The translations under genes and the position numbers were made by a program. A stretch of 64,000 bases of DNA from Mesorhizobium sp. 131-2-1 (GTDB lineage: Bacteria; Pseudomonadota; Alphaproteobacteria; Rhizobiales; Rhizobiaceae): contig NZ_AP023247.1 of NCBI RefSeq assembly GCF_016756535.1, positions 6,634,501-6,698,500 of the forward strand. Reading direction: 5' to 3'. The notes beneath the pieces are model-generated. The model ran no database searches, was not told where the DNA came from, and was given only the letters and a program-made list of their open reading frames with translations. Shown one piece after another: positions 19,236 through 31,535 of this stretch. Position 1 is the first letter of the stretch; each line of letters starts with the position of its first letter.

Positions 19236-19496
19236 ATGACCGCAACGCCTTTCGCGCTGCCCGAGGCAGTGCTTACCGCAATCTCAAACGGAAAACCCGT
19301 AATTCAGGCATATCGGGAACATCTTGGCTATTCGACCGAGGACATTGCCGTGACCAGCGGTCTGACAGTCGAGGAGGTCGGGCTGATCGAATCTGGCCAT
19401 TGTTTCGACAAGGGCTATCGCGATCGGATCGCTCGGGCGCTTGGCTTGGCTGAGAGTATCTTCGATGAAATCTCGGGTATCCCGAACGCTGCCTGA
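19236..19496 (+). CDS. Small XRE-type helix-turn-helix protein
   Basis: 86 residues. The ATG at 19236 has a strong GGAGG seven bases upstream. The product holds one Cro/CI-like helix-turn-helix: YREHLGYSTEDIAVTSGLTV then EEVGLIESGHCFDKGYRDRIARALGL. These match the QxELAexxGvs...isxiExGxrxp...lxkiAkaLg pattern. It is probably a DNA-binding repressor of the antitoxin or phage type, but no toxin partner is adjacent. Confidence 0.7.
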   Translation: MTATPFALPEAVLTAISNGKPVIQAYREHLGYSTEDIAVTSGLTVEEVGLIESGHCFDKGYRDRIARALGLAESIFDEISGIPNAA

Positions 19497-19854
19497 CGTC
19501 GGCCTCTGAAGATTACCCGCCGCCTGCCAGGTCGGATCAAAATCCCAAGGGTATATCAATACCCTTACGGCGGCGGGGCGGTGGCAGAATTCTTATTTCT
19601 ACGGAATCCATTCGCTCTGCGGAAGATCGGCCTCATGCTGGGCGACACGGATGTAACTTTGGCCCGCACGAGAGGCCAGATCTGTGGATAGAGAGAACCG
19701 GCTAGCCGGTTGATGGTACGAGGGCATGTGGACAAAATATCCCTACCCGATGGTGGCGCCGAACTACGGCACAACGATCAGCGCTTGCGAAGTCGAGCGC
19801 TTAGACGAAAGATTTCGGCGAAACCACCCGAGGCCATCAGGAAGGTTCGTCACG
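19497..19854. other. Gap with no supported gene
   Basis: About 358 bp between the helix-turn-helix gene and the zinc-ribbon gene. Short frames on both strands, none with a recognisable family. Confidence 0.3.
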
Positions 19855-20028
19855 ATGAAAGCGATCCCTTGCCCGTTCTGCACAAGCTGCGAGGTTAGGC
19901 CATATGAGACGGACGAGGCGCGCGTTGTGATGAAATGCGAGGACTGCGGTGCATCGGGGCCGGTCTGCATCGACGAAGTCAACGCCGTCGAAAGCTGGAA
20001 TTACCGTCCATCTGCCGAGCCCGAATAG
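19855..20028 (+). CDS. Lar-like zinc-ribbon small protein
   Basis: 57 residues from an ATG with GGAAGG upstream. The two CxxC knuckles are CPFC/CTSC near the start (IPCPFCTSCEVRPYE) and CEDC-GASGP in the middle, followed by NAVESWNYRPS, the A-xxWN-R ending of Lar restriction-alleviation/zinc-ribbon proteins of phages and mobile elements. Lar relieves type I restriction in the Rac prophage (family knowledge); function here is unknown. It is probably mobile-element cargo. Confidence 0.7.
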   Translation: MKAIPCPFCTSCEVRPYETDEARVVMKCEDCGASGPVCIDEVNAVESWNYRPSAEPE

Positions 20029-20517
20029 GATTGTCCATGTGGCATGGCGATAGCGATGCGCCTACGCCTAATGGCCCCGGTCCGTCACCGGCGCGCAGGA
20101 GCGTATTATCTTCGTCAGCCGGTGCCGCGTTTCTCTTGCGAGCCCCCGCCAGTCAGGCCCGGCGCATGCTGGCCTACCCCGTCAGAGTGCCAGGCCGCTC
20201 ATGTCGCGCCTGCCGTACATGGCAACGAACCTTATCGCGCATCTGATCGACTGATATTGCCGATCACCTTCCGCAACTCGAGCGGCTGTAGCAGCGCATG
20301 CCGTTACATCGGATGCGCAAGTGTCGTCTGACAATCTCGCCGGAAAACTGCCGTCTCAACAATTCGGCCAGCCTGTCGTTGCGACATCGCTCACTAGCCA
20401 TACTCATAAAACCTGTTCTGGTTTGCCTCGCCTTGCCTAGCCGCCGGTCGCCTGACAGCCCACATGCCGACGCAGGTTCGGTCTGCCAGCCACCGTAGGG
20501 CATGTGACGTTGGACTG
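20029..20517. other. Gap downstream of noeJ, no supported gene
   Basis: About 490 bp with frames on both strands but no family features. No clear terminator for noeJ was found. Confidence 0.3.
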
Positions 20518-21936
20518 TCACGTTCGACCGTATACGTCCTCAAGCCGCACGATGTCATCTTCGCCGAGATACTCGCCGCTTTGGACCTCGATCATCACCA
20601 GTCCGATATTGCCGGGGTTTTCGAGCCGGTGTTTGTGGCCGCAAGGGATATAGGTGGATTGATTAGTGGTCAGGAGTAGCTCCTGGTCGCCGTTGACTAT
20701 TTTCGCAGTGCCGCTGACCACGACCCAGTGCTCGGAGCGGTGATGGTGCATCTGCAGGCTCAAGCGTCCGCCCGGCTTCACCTCGATGCGCTTGATCTTG
20801 AAGCGCTCGCTTTCCTCCAGAACCGTGTAGGTGCCCCAGGGCCGGTGCACGGTACTGTGAAGCAAGTGCGCTTCATGTCCCGCAGCCTTGAGTCCCTCGA
20901 AGAGTTTCTTGACGTCCTGGACGCGATCGCGGGATGCAACCAGCAATGCATCGGGGGAATCCACGATCACCAGGTCGCTGATGCCGACGGTGCCGATGAC
21001 GCGTTTGTCCGAGCTTATGTAACTGCCCACGGTGTCGACCACATGGACATCGCCGCGAATCCTGTTGCCGCTCCCGTCAGCGGCGACCAGTTCGGCCATT
21101 GCGTTCCAAGATCCAATGTCGTTCCACCCCATTTCGCAGGGAACGACAGCCAGATTGTGGGTTTTTTCCATCACCGCATGGTCGAGTGAAATATGCGGCG
21201 CCATGGCGAAGTGCTCAGATGAGAGTTCGACGCTGGCAACATGTTCGCCGTGGCTGACGCGAGCGTTATCATAGCTATCGAGAACGGCATCGATCACCTG
21301 CGGGCAATGCGCAGCCATTTCGTCGAGCATGACCTGCGCCTTGAAGCAGAAGATGCCGGCGTTCCAGAAGAAACGTTTGGACGCGACATAAGATTTGGCA
21401 GTCTCGGCGTTCGGTTTCTCGACGAACCGAACAACTTTCTCACCGTCGGCCTCGATGTAGCCGAATGCGGTGTCTGGCCTATCCGGGGTTATGCCCAAGG
21501 TTGCGATACGCCCCTGCTGCGCCTGTTCGATTGCCCGGTTCATGGCGGTTTGAAATGCGGGCAGATCACCAATCATATGGTCGGCGGGAAAAACACACAG
21601 AACAGCATCGGGACCCTGTGTTGCCTTGGCATGGACGGTTGCCGCAGCGACGGCGGCGGCGGTATCCCGACCCTCAGGCTCAAGCAGAAAGGTGCGTGGC
21701 AAAACAACGGAATCCAGCTCGTCGAAAACGTCTTTCGTAAGGAAGAGGTGCCCCGTGGACGTCACGGTAACAAGCTCCACGACATGCTGCATCGAAGCGG
21801 CGCGCAACACGGTGTGCTGGATGAGCGAAAGTCCATCCGCCACCTTGAGAAAAGGTTTGGGGTGCGATTGCCTTGAGGCGGGCCAGAGCCGCGAACCAGC
21901 TCCACCGCTGATGATGACCGGAACCACTTTCATCAA
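20518..21936 (-). CDS. noeJ: Mannose-1-phosphate guanylyltransferase / mannose-6-phosphate isomerase
   Basis: 472 residues, a bifunctional ManC-type enzyme. The N-terminal nucleotidyltransferase has IISGGAGSRLWPASRQSHPK and FPADHMIG, with FVEKPNAETAKSY in the middle. The C-terminal cupin isomerase has RPWGTYTVLEESERFKIKRI and the metal-site QMHHHRSEHWVVVSGTA. It makes GDP-mannose, the precursor of GDP-fucose for fucosylated Nod factors. It overlaps noeK by four bases, and the pair lies behind a nod box, hence noeJ rather than a housekeeping manC. Confidence 0.9.
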   Translation of the reverse strand: MMKVVPVIISGGAGSRLWPASRQSHPKPFLKVADGLSLIQHTVLRAASMQHVVELVTVTSTGHLFLTKDVFDELDSVVLPRTFLLEPEGRDTAAAVAAATVHAKATQGPDAVLCVFPADHMIGDLPAFQTAMNRAIEQAQQGRIATLGITPDRPDTAFGYIEADGEKVVRFVEKPNAETAKSYVASKRFFWNAGIFCFKAQVMLDEMAAHCPQVIDAVLDSYDNARVSHGEHVASVELSSEHFAMAPHISLDHAVMEKTHNLAVVPCEMGWNDIGSWNAMAELVAADGSGNRIRGDVHVVDTVGSYISSDKRVIGTVGISDLVIVDSPDALLVASRDRVQDVKKLFEGLKAAGHEAHLLHSTVHRPWGTYTVLEESERFKIKRIEVKPGGRLSLQMHHHRSEHWVVVSGTAKIVNGDQELLLTTNQSTYIPCGHKHRLENPGNIGLVMIEVQSGEYLGEDDIVRLEDVYGRT

Positions 21937-23366
21937 AGGTCCTCTATCTCGTCTGTAAGCGCGAACGCATGTGCCCCTTGCAGCGTCGAGGCGACGATCG
22001 CCATGGCCCTGCTCTCGGTCGAAGCTTCCGAGTAGCAGCGCAGTTCCGGGGCATTGCCGGAAGGCCGCAGATGTATGATCTCACCTGAAAGCATCCGCGC
22101 CCTGAGGCCATCGGTTTCGTCAATTTCGGCGACGGTCCCGAACGAGGCAAGAAAGTGCTGCAGTGCGTTCCGGCTTGCGAGATGATCCATCAATCTGCGC
22201 GAACTTTCCGCGGGGAAGTTCTGAAGCCGGTCACTGGCGCACACAGGAAGATTCCAAAGCCCGCGCAGTCGCGACAGCTTCTTTTTTGTCGACGCCATGG
22301 TACTGAGCACGGCCAAAATCGGGAGGAATGAGTCCCGCGTCGGCAGTGCAGTCAATGTCTTCCCATTCACGACACAATCCGAGCCCAGCAGAACACCACC
22401 ATTGGCCTCAAAGCCGACGATGACGCCGCCGGCGCCGTGTAATGCTTCCATTGCTTCAATGACAAATGGAGACCCGACTTTCGTCCTCTGGACCGCGAAA
22501 CCCAAGGCCTTCGAAATTCCCGAATTGGAGGTCACTGGCGTCACGATCGTGTCTGCCTTCAGGAAAAGAGCCGTTGCAAGCCCAACCAGGTCGCCGCGAA
22601 GAAGATCGCCATTTTCATCAGCGATGAGTGGCCGATCAGCGTCCGCATCGGTCGACACGATGGCATCGAGACCGAATTCGCGGACCCACTTCTTCAATTT
22701 TGCGATTGTTGCTGCGTCCACGGCTTCGGTATCGACAGGTACGAAGGTCCCGGTTTTCCCGACGGCGACCACGCTGGCACCGAGCGATCGAAGAACCTGT
22801 ACCAACAGTTCCGCCGCGACCGAACTGTGCTGATAGACACCAAGTCTCATGCCGGAAAGTGAGCCCGGCTCCAGCATGTCATGGGCGCGCTCTCGATAAG
22901 AGGCGATCGCTTCTTCACGGTGCATAGGCCACGTCGTTCCCAGACAAGCCGTTGGTAAGCAATACGCAATTGATCTTTCGGCTACAAAGCGCGTAATCGC
23001 GGCCTCATCCGCCTTGCTGATTTCACCATTCGGGCCATAGAATTTGATGCCATTGCGATCGGCTGGAATGTGCGACCCGGTGACCATAAGAGCCGCCGCG
23101 CCGTGTTTGCATGCATATAGTGCCAGGGCAGGCGTGGGTATGGTGCCGCAATCGATCGGCTGGAAACCATTTGCGGCCAACGCCGCCATGCAATTGTTGG
23201 CTATCGCCTGACTGCTGTCACGTAGGTCGCGGCCTATGAAGACTGAACTATTCGGCTGAACCCGGCTGGAAATCAAACGCCAAGCGAAAGCTTCGGTATA
23301 AAGTCCGCTGGCCTTGCCGACCAATTCCGAAGCCAAACCTCGAACGCCGCTTGACCCGAATTTCAT
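21933..23366 (-). CDS. noeK: Phosphomannomutase of the Nod-factor pathway
   Basis: 477 residues of the alpha-D-phosphohexomutase family. The phosphoserine loop is ALMVTGSHIPADRNGIKFYG, the metal loop DADADRP and the C-terminal phosphate site RPSGNAPELR. NoeK converts mannose-6-phosphate to mannose-1-phosphate for NoeJ. The catalytic serine sits in TGSHIP, where most mutases have TASHNP or TGSHNP. NodD-dependent transcription is suggested by a nod box about 290 bp upstream. Confidence 0.88.
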   Translation of the reverse strand: MKFGSSGVRGLASELVGKASGLYTEAFAWRLISSRVQPNSSVFIGRDLRDSSQAIANNCMAALAANGFQPIDCGTIPTPALALYACKHGAAALMVTGSHIPADRNGIKFYGPNGEISKADEAAITRFVAERSIAYCLPTACLGTTWPMHREEAIASYRERAHDMLEPGSLSGMRLGVYQHSSVAAELLVQVLRSLGASVVAVGKTGTFVPVDTEAVDAATIAKLKKWVREFGLDAIVSTDADADRPLIADENGDLLRGDLVGLATALFLKADTIVTPVTSNSGISKALGFAVQRTKVGSPFVIEAMEALHGAGGVIVGFEANGGVLLGSDCVVNGKTLTALPTRDSFLPILAVLSTMASTKKKLSRLRGLWNLPVCASDRLQNFPAESSRRLMDHLASRNALQHFLASFGTVAEIDETDGLRARMLSGEIIHLRPSGNAPELRCYSEASTESRAMAIVASTLQGAHAFALTDEIEDL

Positions 23367-23656
23367 GATTTCGCTTTGCTAGTGGACAGGCAGGGTGGGG
23401 TAATGTTGCAATGGGCTAGTACTTTCTACTGCAAGCGCCATCGTTCTCAGGCACCTGCTGTTCAGGTATGCGGTCTCTACAACACGGTGTGGCGTAAGGA
23501 CCCCTCAGAGTTCCGCCGAACAGCAGGGCATCCACTGGCACAGGGGCATCCACAGTTCTCCTTCTAGTGGAATCTTTTGGCGGGCTCATCTAATGATCAA
23601 GGAAGTGGAGTGATCGATCGGTGCCTGCCGGTATTTCGCTATGCAGCATCATGACA

Positions 23657-23703
23657 GGTCCGTAAACTTGGTTGTTTGGATGGAACGCATCCATGGCATG
23701 GAT
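23657..23703 (-). promoter_or_regulatory. nod box upstream of noeKJ
   Basis: Read on the minus strand, a 47-bp element starts ATCCATGCCATGGATG, continues with ATCCAAACAACCAAGTTTAC and ends GGACC. It fits the nod box consensus (ATCCAY...GATG...ATCNAAACAATCRATTTTACCAATC) well in the first two-thirds and less well at the 3' end. Its orientation and length are right for NodD control of noeKJ. Confidence 0.82.
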
Positions 23704-23919
23704 AGGGCTAGAAAGCCGTCTCGATCAGCGCAATGGAACCCTGTGATTCTTGGGTAATGGATTAAGGTCAGCCAGAGCGCTCGCCGACCATGGCGTCGCC
23801 TAGGGCGCTGGACCCAAGCAGGAACCGATGCTTGGATCAGTTGGGGCGACGATCAGCGCCGACAATGTCTTGCCTTGCGACGCCCTTCAGAAAGTTGTTT
23901 CTGGAATTGCGTTCGATCA

Positions 23920-24512
23920 AGGCCCAGCGCAAAACCTTGATGCAGTCGTCGCCGCCGCAATCTTCGCCTTCGGCTTTGTCTACATCCATCCGTTCGAGGA
24001 CGGAAACGGCCGCATTCACCGCTACCTGATCCACCACGTCCTTGCCATGCACAGCTTCAATCGCCGGGAGTGGTGTTTCCCGTCTCGGCCGCGATCCTGG
24101 ACCAGATCGACGAGTACAGGCGCGTGCTGGAGAGCAATTCGAAGCGCCTTCTGCCATTGGTCGAATGGGAACCGACGCCGCAATTCAACGTCCGGGTGCT
24201 GAATGACACCGGGGATTTCTACCGATACTTCGATGCAACCCCGCACGCCGAATTTCTTTATGCCTGCCTTCGGCGGACGATCGAACGGTACCTTCCTTAC
24301 GAACCAGCTTTTCTGCAGCGCTACGATCAATTCCGGCAACTGGTGAATGCCTTTATCGACACGCCCAAGCGGCTGATCGATCTGCTCTTCCGTTTCCTTA
24401 ACCAGAATGGTGGCCCTATCGAGCCGCGCCCTCGGAAAGGAATTCCCGGCTCTGACCAATGACGAAGCGCGGGCGGCTCGAGGCGATCTATGCGCAGACC
24501 AGAAAACGGCAA
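23920..24512 (+). pseudogene. Fic-family AMPylase, C-terminal half with frameshifts
   Basis: The Fic motif HPFEDGNGRIHRYLIHH is intact at about 23990-24040. The following residues continue in another frame as VVFPVSAAILDQIDEYRRVL to FRFLNQNGG. A third shift gives KEFPALTNDEAR, and a fourth LEAIYAQTRK. The N-terminal half, including the Fic/DOC inhibitory region, is missing. Fic enzymes transfer AMP to target proteins; this copy cannot work. A smaller decayed copy lies at 15.8 kb. Confidence 0.85.
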
Positions 24513-24827
24513 AGCACGCGGCAGAAGCCTTTCCCTGGGACTGCCGGTCGACCCTTGCGTTAGCGCCGAAACTCGGGACGTCAAGTTCTGGGGCAAACCG
24601 GACAAGCCGAAGGTGTGTCGGGAATGCTGCTGCGCCACGGCAGTGATTTCTGCATCATCTATACGCCTATATACGCAGTGCCGGCGTCAGCACCCCAGCG
24701 GTCGAAGATACGCGACAAGTCGCGTGCAAGTCATCTTGGGGACGCTGACAACAAGGTACGTGCGCTCAATCGCGTCCACCCCATTCACAAAACCGGCTCC
24801 GTGGAGTAGTGGGAACGCAGAGAAATC
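24513..24827. other. Gap before the queuosine operon
   Basis: About 315 bp without a supported gene; it presumably contains the queC promoter. Confidence 0.3.
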
Positions 24828-24860
24828 TCCGGTCGCAGCCTTACCCGGTCAAAACAAGGA
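24828..24860 (+). promoter_or_regulatory. Candidate preQ1-I riboswitch upstream of queC
   Basis: CCGG-TCGCAGCCTTA-CCCGG followed by TCAAAACAAGGA fits the preQ1-I layout: a short stem with a C-containing loop, an A-rich tail that folds back as a pseudoknot, and a Shine-Dalgarno-like AAGGA inside that tail. The queC ATG follows nine bases later, so preQ1 binding would hide the ribosome site. The match is by eye only. Confidence 0.5.
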
Positions 24861-24868
24861 TTCAAACC

Positions 24869-25567
24869 ATGAAAGCCCTCGTCATCTGCTCCGGCGGATT
24901 GGACTCTGTTTCGCTCGCTCACAAGGTGGCGACCGAGCAGAAACTCATTGGCCTGCTTTCGTTCGATTACGGCCAGAGGCACAAAAAGGAACTCGGCTTT
25001 GCCGCTATCTGCGCCAAGCGGCTGGCTGTTCCGCACCAGATCGTCGATATCCGCGATGTTGGCCGGAACCTGAGCGGCTCGGCGCTGACTGATAATGTGG
25101 ACGTGCCCGACGGGCACTATGCCGAAGACTCCATGAGGATCACGGTGGTGCCGAATAGGAACGCCATCATGCTGGCCATCGCCTTCGGGGTTGCCGCCGC
25201 GCAGAAGGCCGATGCGGTGGCCACTGCCGTCCACGGCGGAGATCATTTCATCTATCCCGATTGCCGGCCCGCTTTTATCGACGCCTTTCAGACGATGCAG
25301 AACCATGCCCTCGCAGGCTACGCCGATATCCGCCTGTACGCTCCGTATGTGAATATGTCGAAGGCCGACATCGTCAGCGAGGGGGCAAAGTACGCCACAC
25401 CGTTCGAGGCGACGTGGTCCTGCTACAAGGGCGGTGCACTTCATTGCGGTCGCTGCGGGACATGCGTCGAACGGCGCGAAGCATTCGATCTGGCCGGCAT
25501 CACCGACCCGACAGATTATGAGGACGCAGACTTCTGGCTCCACGCTATCCAGACAAGGAGCGCGTGA
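24869..25567 (+). CDS. queC: 7-cyano-7-deazaguanine synthase
   Basis: 232 residues. It has the PP-loop CSGGLDSVSLAHK for ATP, the FDYGQRHKKEL segment and the C-terminal zinc cysteines in CYKGGALHCGRCGTCVERRE. QueC makes preQ0 from 7-carboxy-7-deazaguanine. The ATG at 24869 is chosen because the upstream extension has no homology and would run through the candidate riboswitch. Its stop overlaps the queD start (TGATG), giving coupled translation of queC-queD-queE. Confidence 0.95.
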   Translation: MKALVICSGGLDSVSLAHKVATEQKLIGLLSFDYGQRHKKELGFAAICAKRLAVPHQIVDIRDVGRNLSGSALTDNVDVPDGHYAEDSMRITVVPNRNAIMLAIAFGVAAAQKADAVATAVHGGDHFIYPDCRPAFIDAFQTMQNHALAGYADIRLYAPYVNMSKADIVSEGAKYATPFEATWSCYKGGALHCGRCGTCVERREAFDLAGITDPTDYEDADFWLHAIQTRSA

Positions 25568-25923
25568 TGTTCCGCATTACCAAAGAGTTCCACTTCTCGG
25601 CCTCGCATCAGCTCACCTCCTTGCCACCAGATCATCAGTGCGCACGTCTGCACGGCCACAACTACATCGTCGTAGTGGAGCTTTCAGGTGGCGAACTGGA
25701 CGAACACGGCTTTGTGCGCGACTACCAAGATCTGGCGGCGTTCAAGCACTACATCGATGGGACGTTCGACCATCGGCATCTTAACGACGTGCTGGGGCAT
25801 GACCATGCCACAGCGGAATGTCTGGCCAGGCACTTCTACGACTGGTGCAAGGTGCGGCTACCCGAAACCTCCGCCGTGCGGGTGAGCGAGACGCCGAAAA
25901 CCTGGGCGGAATACCGACCATGA
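25567..25923 (+). CDS. queD: 6-carboxy-tetrahydropterin synthase
   Basis: 118 residues of the PTPS/QueD fold. Zinc ligands are visible in FHFSASHQL and RLHGHNYIV, and the catalytic Cys in [10 protein letters not shown]. Further blocks are [16 protein letters not shown], the FDHRHLND motif, and PTxENxxR replaced here by [11 protein letters not shown], as in the shorter alphaproteobacterial forms. It converts 7,8-dihydroneopterin triphosphate to 6-carboxytetrahydropterin. The neighbouring stops and starts overlap on both sides. Confidence 0.93.
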   Translation: MFRITKEFHFSASHQLTSLPPDHQCARLHGHNYIVVVELSGGELDEHGFVRDYQDLAAFKHYIDGTFDHRHLNDVLGHDHATAECLARHFYDWCKVRLPETSAVRVSETPKTWAEYRP

Positions 25924-26657
25924 CTTGCGCGTTGCATCCCGGAATCCGGGTGAGCGAGATTTTTGGGCCGACCATTCAGGGCGAAGGCGTGCTGATCGGC
26001 TTGCCGACGGTGTTCGTAAGAACCGGCGGGTGCGATTATCGCTGTTCCTGGTGCGACAGCCTGCATGCGGTGGACCGTCGCTTCCGCCATGATTGGGAGA
26101 TGATGTCTTCCGACGCGGTTTGGCAAAAGGTCATTGCACTTTCCGGCGGTCAGCCCGTGATGGTATCGCTGTCGGGCGGCAATCCGGCCATCCAGCCGCT
26201 TGGCCAGTTGATCGACCGCGGGCATGGTGAGGGCTACCGTTTTGCATTGGAAACCCAAGGTTCGGTGTCTAAGCAATGGTTCGCGGATCTCGACGTGCTG
26301 GTACTCAGCCCCAAGCCGCCCTCAAGTGAAATGACGACAGATTGGGCCGCGTTCGACGCCTGCTTAGAGGCGGCGCAGGATAAGCCGCAGACGGCGCTCA
26401 AGCTCGTCGTCTTCGACGAAGATGACTATGCCTATGCCAAAGACGCCGCGGCGCGCTACCCGCAATTACCCGTCTATCTGCAGCCCGGCAATCACACGCC
26501 GCCGCGTCCCGGCAACGAAGACGCGTTCATCGACATGGCCGGTGTGATGAGGCGCATGGAATGGCTGGTTGAAAAAGTGACCCGTGACATGTGGTTCGAG
26601 GCGCGTGTACTGCCGCAGCTTCATGTTCTGCTCTGGGGAAACAAACGGGGCGTCTAG
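25920..26657 (+). CDS. queE: 7-carboxy-7-deazaguanine synthase (radical SAM)
   Basis: 245 residues. It has the [11 protein letters not shown] substrate motif and the SAM-cluster motif [12 protein letters not shown] (CxxxCxxC), with [12 protein letters not shown] as the SAM-binding GGNP segment. QueE makes the 7-deazaguanine ring from 6-carboxytetrahydropterin. The ATG at 25920 overlaps the queD stop; a longer in-frame start would extend into queD. Together with queC and queD it completes synthesis to preQ0. Confidence 0.95.
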   Translation: MTCALHPGIRVSEIFGPTIQGEGVLIGLPTVFVRTGGCDYRCSWCDSLHAVDRRFRHDWEMMSSDAVWQKVIALSGGQPVMVSLSGGNPAIQPLGQLIDRGHGEGYRFALETQGSVSKQWFADLDVLVLSPKPPSSEMTTDWAAFDACLEAAQDKPQTALKLVVFDEDDYAYAKDAAARYPQLPVYLQPGNHTPPRPGNEDAFIDMAGVMRRMEWLVEKVTRDMWFEARVLPQLHVLLWGNKRGV

Positions 26658-26680
26658 CCGAAGGGGAAGGATTGCCGACG

Positions 26681-26788
26681 ATGAGCAAGACAGACCTCTA
26701 TAGCAATCTCACCCAACTGGGCGGCAGCAGCGTCGTTCCGGAAAGCCCCGAAAACACCGTGCTGGAAAAGGCACCGAAATCCGCATGA
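26681..26788 (+). pseudogene. queF: queF N-terminal fragment (35 residues)
   Basis: After a strong GGGGAAGG site the frame begins MSKTDLYSNLTQLGG and continues to VPESPENTVLEKAP, the recognisable start of QueF (NADPH-dependent preQ0 reductase). It ends at a TGA after 35 codons. The whole T-fold domain with the catalytic Cys and Asp is gone, so the operon stops at preQ0 unless a queF exists elsewhere in the genome. Confidence 0.8.
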
Positions 26789-26945
26789 GGGCTCGCCTTA
26801 TTGGGGGCGCTTCACCGCTCCTCTGGAGCGTGACTTGCTCTCGATACTACCATGCTTTTCCGCTGGGTTTGTTTGGTCGCCGATCACCGCTGCGGGACGA
26901 ATGCGCTTGACAAAATAGCGAAGGGCCGTTCAATTCGATGCATTC

Positions 26946-29992
<3,047 letters not shown>

Positions 29993-30159
29993 GGTTGCCG
30001 CCACCACGCTGGCGGAGCTGCTTGCCGCGCTCGACTATGAAGGCGATTGGCTCGCCACTGCCGTCAACAGCGACCTCGTGCACAAAGCCAACCGGGCGGA
30101 ATTCCAGTTGAGCGACGGCGACCGGATCGAAATCCTCTCGCCCATGCAGGGAGGCTAGC

Positions 30160-30933
30160 ATGTTCGAGCTTCTCGGGACGACGCTTCCTTCCCGCCTGCT
30201 TCTCGGCACCGCGCAATATCCTTCGCCGGCCATCCTTGCCGATGCGGTCAAGGCATCGGGCACGTCGGTGGTGACCGTCTCGCTGCGCCGTGAGATGGCA
30301 GGTGGCAGGGCCGGCGAGAAATTCTGGTCGTTGATCCGCTCGCTGGGCGTCAGAATCCTGCCCAACACTGCCGGCTGCCACTCCGTCAAGGAAGCGGTCA
30401 CCACTGCGAACATGGCGCGCGAGGTCTTCGGTACGAGCTGGATCAAGCTCGAAGTGATCGGCAACCACGACACGCTGCAGCCAGACGTGTTCGGCCTGGT
30501 GGATGCCGCCCGCATCCTGTGCGAGGACGGCTTTGCGGTCTTCCCCTACACCACCGATGACCTTGTCGTCGCCGAACGGCTGCTTGATGCGGGCTGCAAG
30601 GTCCTGATGCCGTGGTGCGCTCCGATCGGTTCCGCCCTCGGCCCGATCAACATCACCGCGTTGCGCTCGATGCGCGGACATTTCCCTGGCGTCCCGCTGA
30701 TTGTCGATGCGGGGCTCGGGCGACCGTCGCATGCGGCAACCGTCATGGAACTCGGCTTTGACGCCGTGCTTCTGAACACCGCGGTCGCCAGGGCTGCCGA
30801 GCCGGTCGGCATGGCGCGCGCATTCGGCAAGGCGGTCGATGCCGGTCGTGAGGCTTTCTGCTCGGGAATGCTCGAACCGCGCGACGTTGCCGTGCCGTCG
30901 ACGCCGACGATCGGCAGGGCAGTGTTTTCATGA
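30160..30933 (+). CDS. thiG: Thiazole synthase
   Basis: 257 residues of TIM-barrel ThiG. It shows [27 protein letters not shown], the Schiff-base lysine region IKLEVIGN, and [13 protein letters not shown] plus [17 protein letters not shown]. It builds the thiazole phosphate from DXP, the ThiS thiocarboxylate and dehydroglycine. It overlaps thiE by four bases. Confidence 0.96.
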   Translation: MFELLGTTLPSRLLLGTAQYPSPAILADAVKASGTSVVTVSLRREMAGGRAGEKFWSLIRSLGVRILPNTAGCHSVKEAVTTANMAREVFGTSWIKLEVIGNHDTLQPDVFGLVDAARILCEDGFAVFPYTTDDLVVAERLLDAGCKVLMPWCAPIGSALGPINITALRSMRGHFPGVPLIVDAGLGRPSHAATVMELGFDAVLLNTAVARAAEPVGMARAFGKAVDAGREAFCSGMLEPRDVAVPSTPTIGRAVFS

Positions 30934-31535
30934 AGCTCGATCCCTTCTACCTGATCGTCGACAGCGCTGCCTGGATCGAGCGGCTGGTGCCGCTCGGCGT
31001 CAAGCTGGTGCAGCTTCGCATCAAGACCATGGGCGAAGCCGGATTGCGCGCTGAGATCCGCACAGCGAAGGCCTTGTGCGCGCGATACGGGTGCCAGCTC
31101 ATCATCAATGATTACTGGCGACTGGCCATCGAGGAAGGCTGCGACTTCGTTCATCTCGGTCAGGAGGATATGCAAACCGCCCACCGTTCGCGGATTCGGG
31201 TAGCCGGCGTGAGGCTCGGACTGAGCACGCATGATGGTGTCGAACTGGGCACGGCGATGGCCGCCGAGCCCGACTATATCGCGCTCGGCCCCATCTACCC
31301 GACCATCCTGAAGACGATGAAATGGGCGCCGCAGGGACTCGAACGGATCAGAGAATGGAAGCATCGGATAGCGCCAATCCCATTGGTCGCCATTGGCGGT
31401 CTCAACCCTGACAGGCTCGACGGAGTTTTCGCGGCTGATGCCGACAGCGCGGCGGTGGTCACCGACATCACGCTGAATGCCGATCCCGAAGGGCGCACAC
31501 GAGAATGGATCGAAAAGACGGAGCGATGGCGCTGA
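30930..31535 (+). CDS. thiE: Thiamine-phosphate synthase
   Basis: 201 residues. [48 protein letters not shown] and [11 protein letters not shown] follow the ThiE pattern of a TIM barrel that couples HMP-PP and thiazole phosphate. The usual GPIFPTxTK is written GPIYPTILK. It overlaps thiG upstream and thiD downstream. Confidence 0.94.
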   Translation: MKLDPFYLIVDSAAWIERLVPLGVKLVQLRIKTMGEAGLRAEIRTAKALCARYGCQLIINDYWRLAIEEGCDFVHLGQEDMQTAHRSRIRVAGVRLGLSTHDGVELGTAMAAEPDYIALGPIYPTILKTMKWAPQGLERIREWKHRIAPIPLVAIGGLNPDRLDGVFAADADSAAVVTDITLNADPEGRTREWIEKTERWR

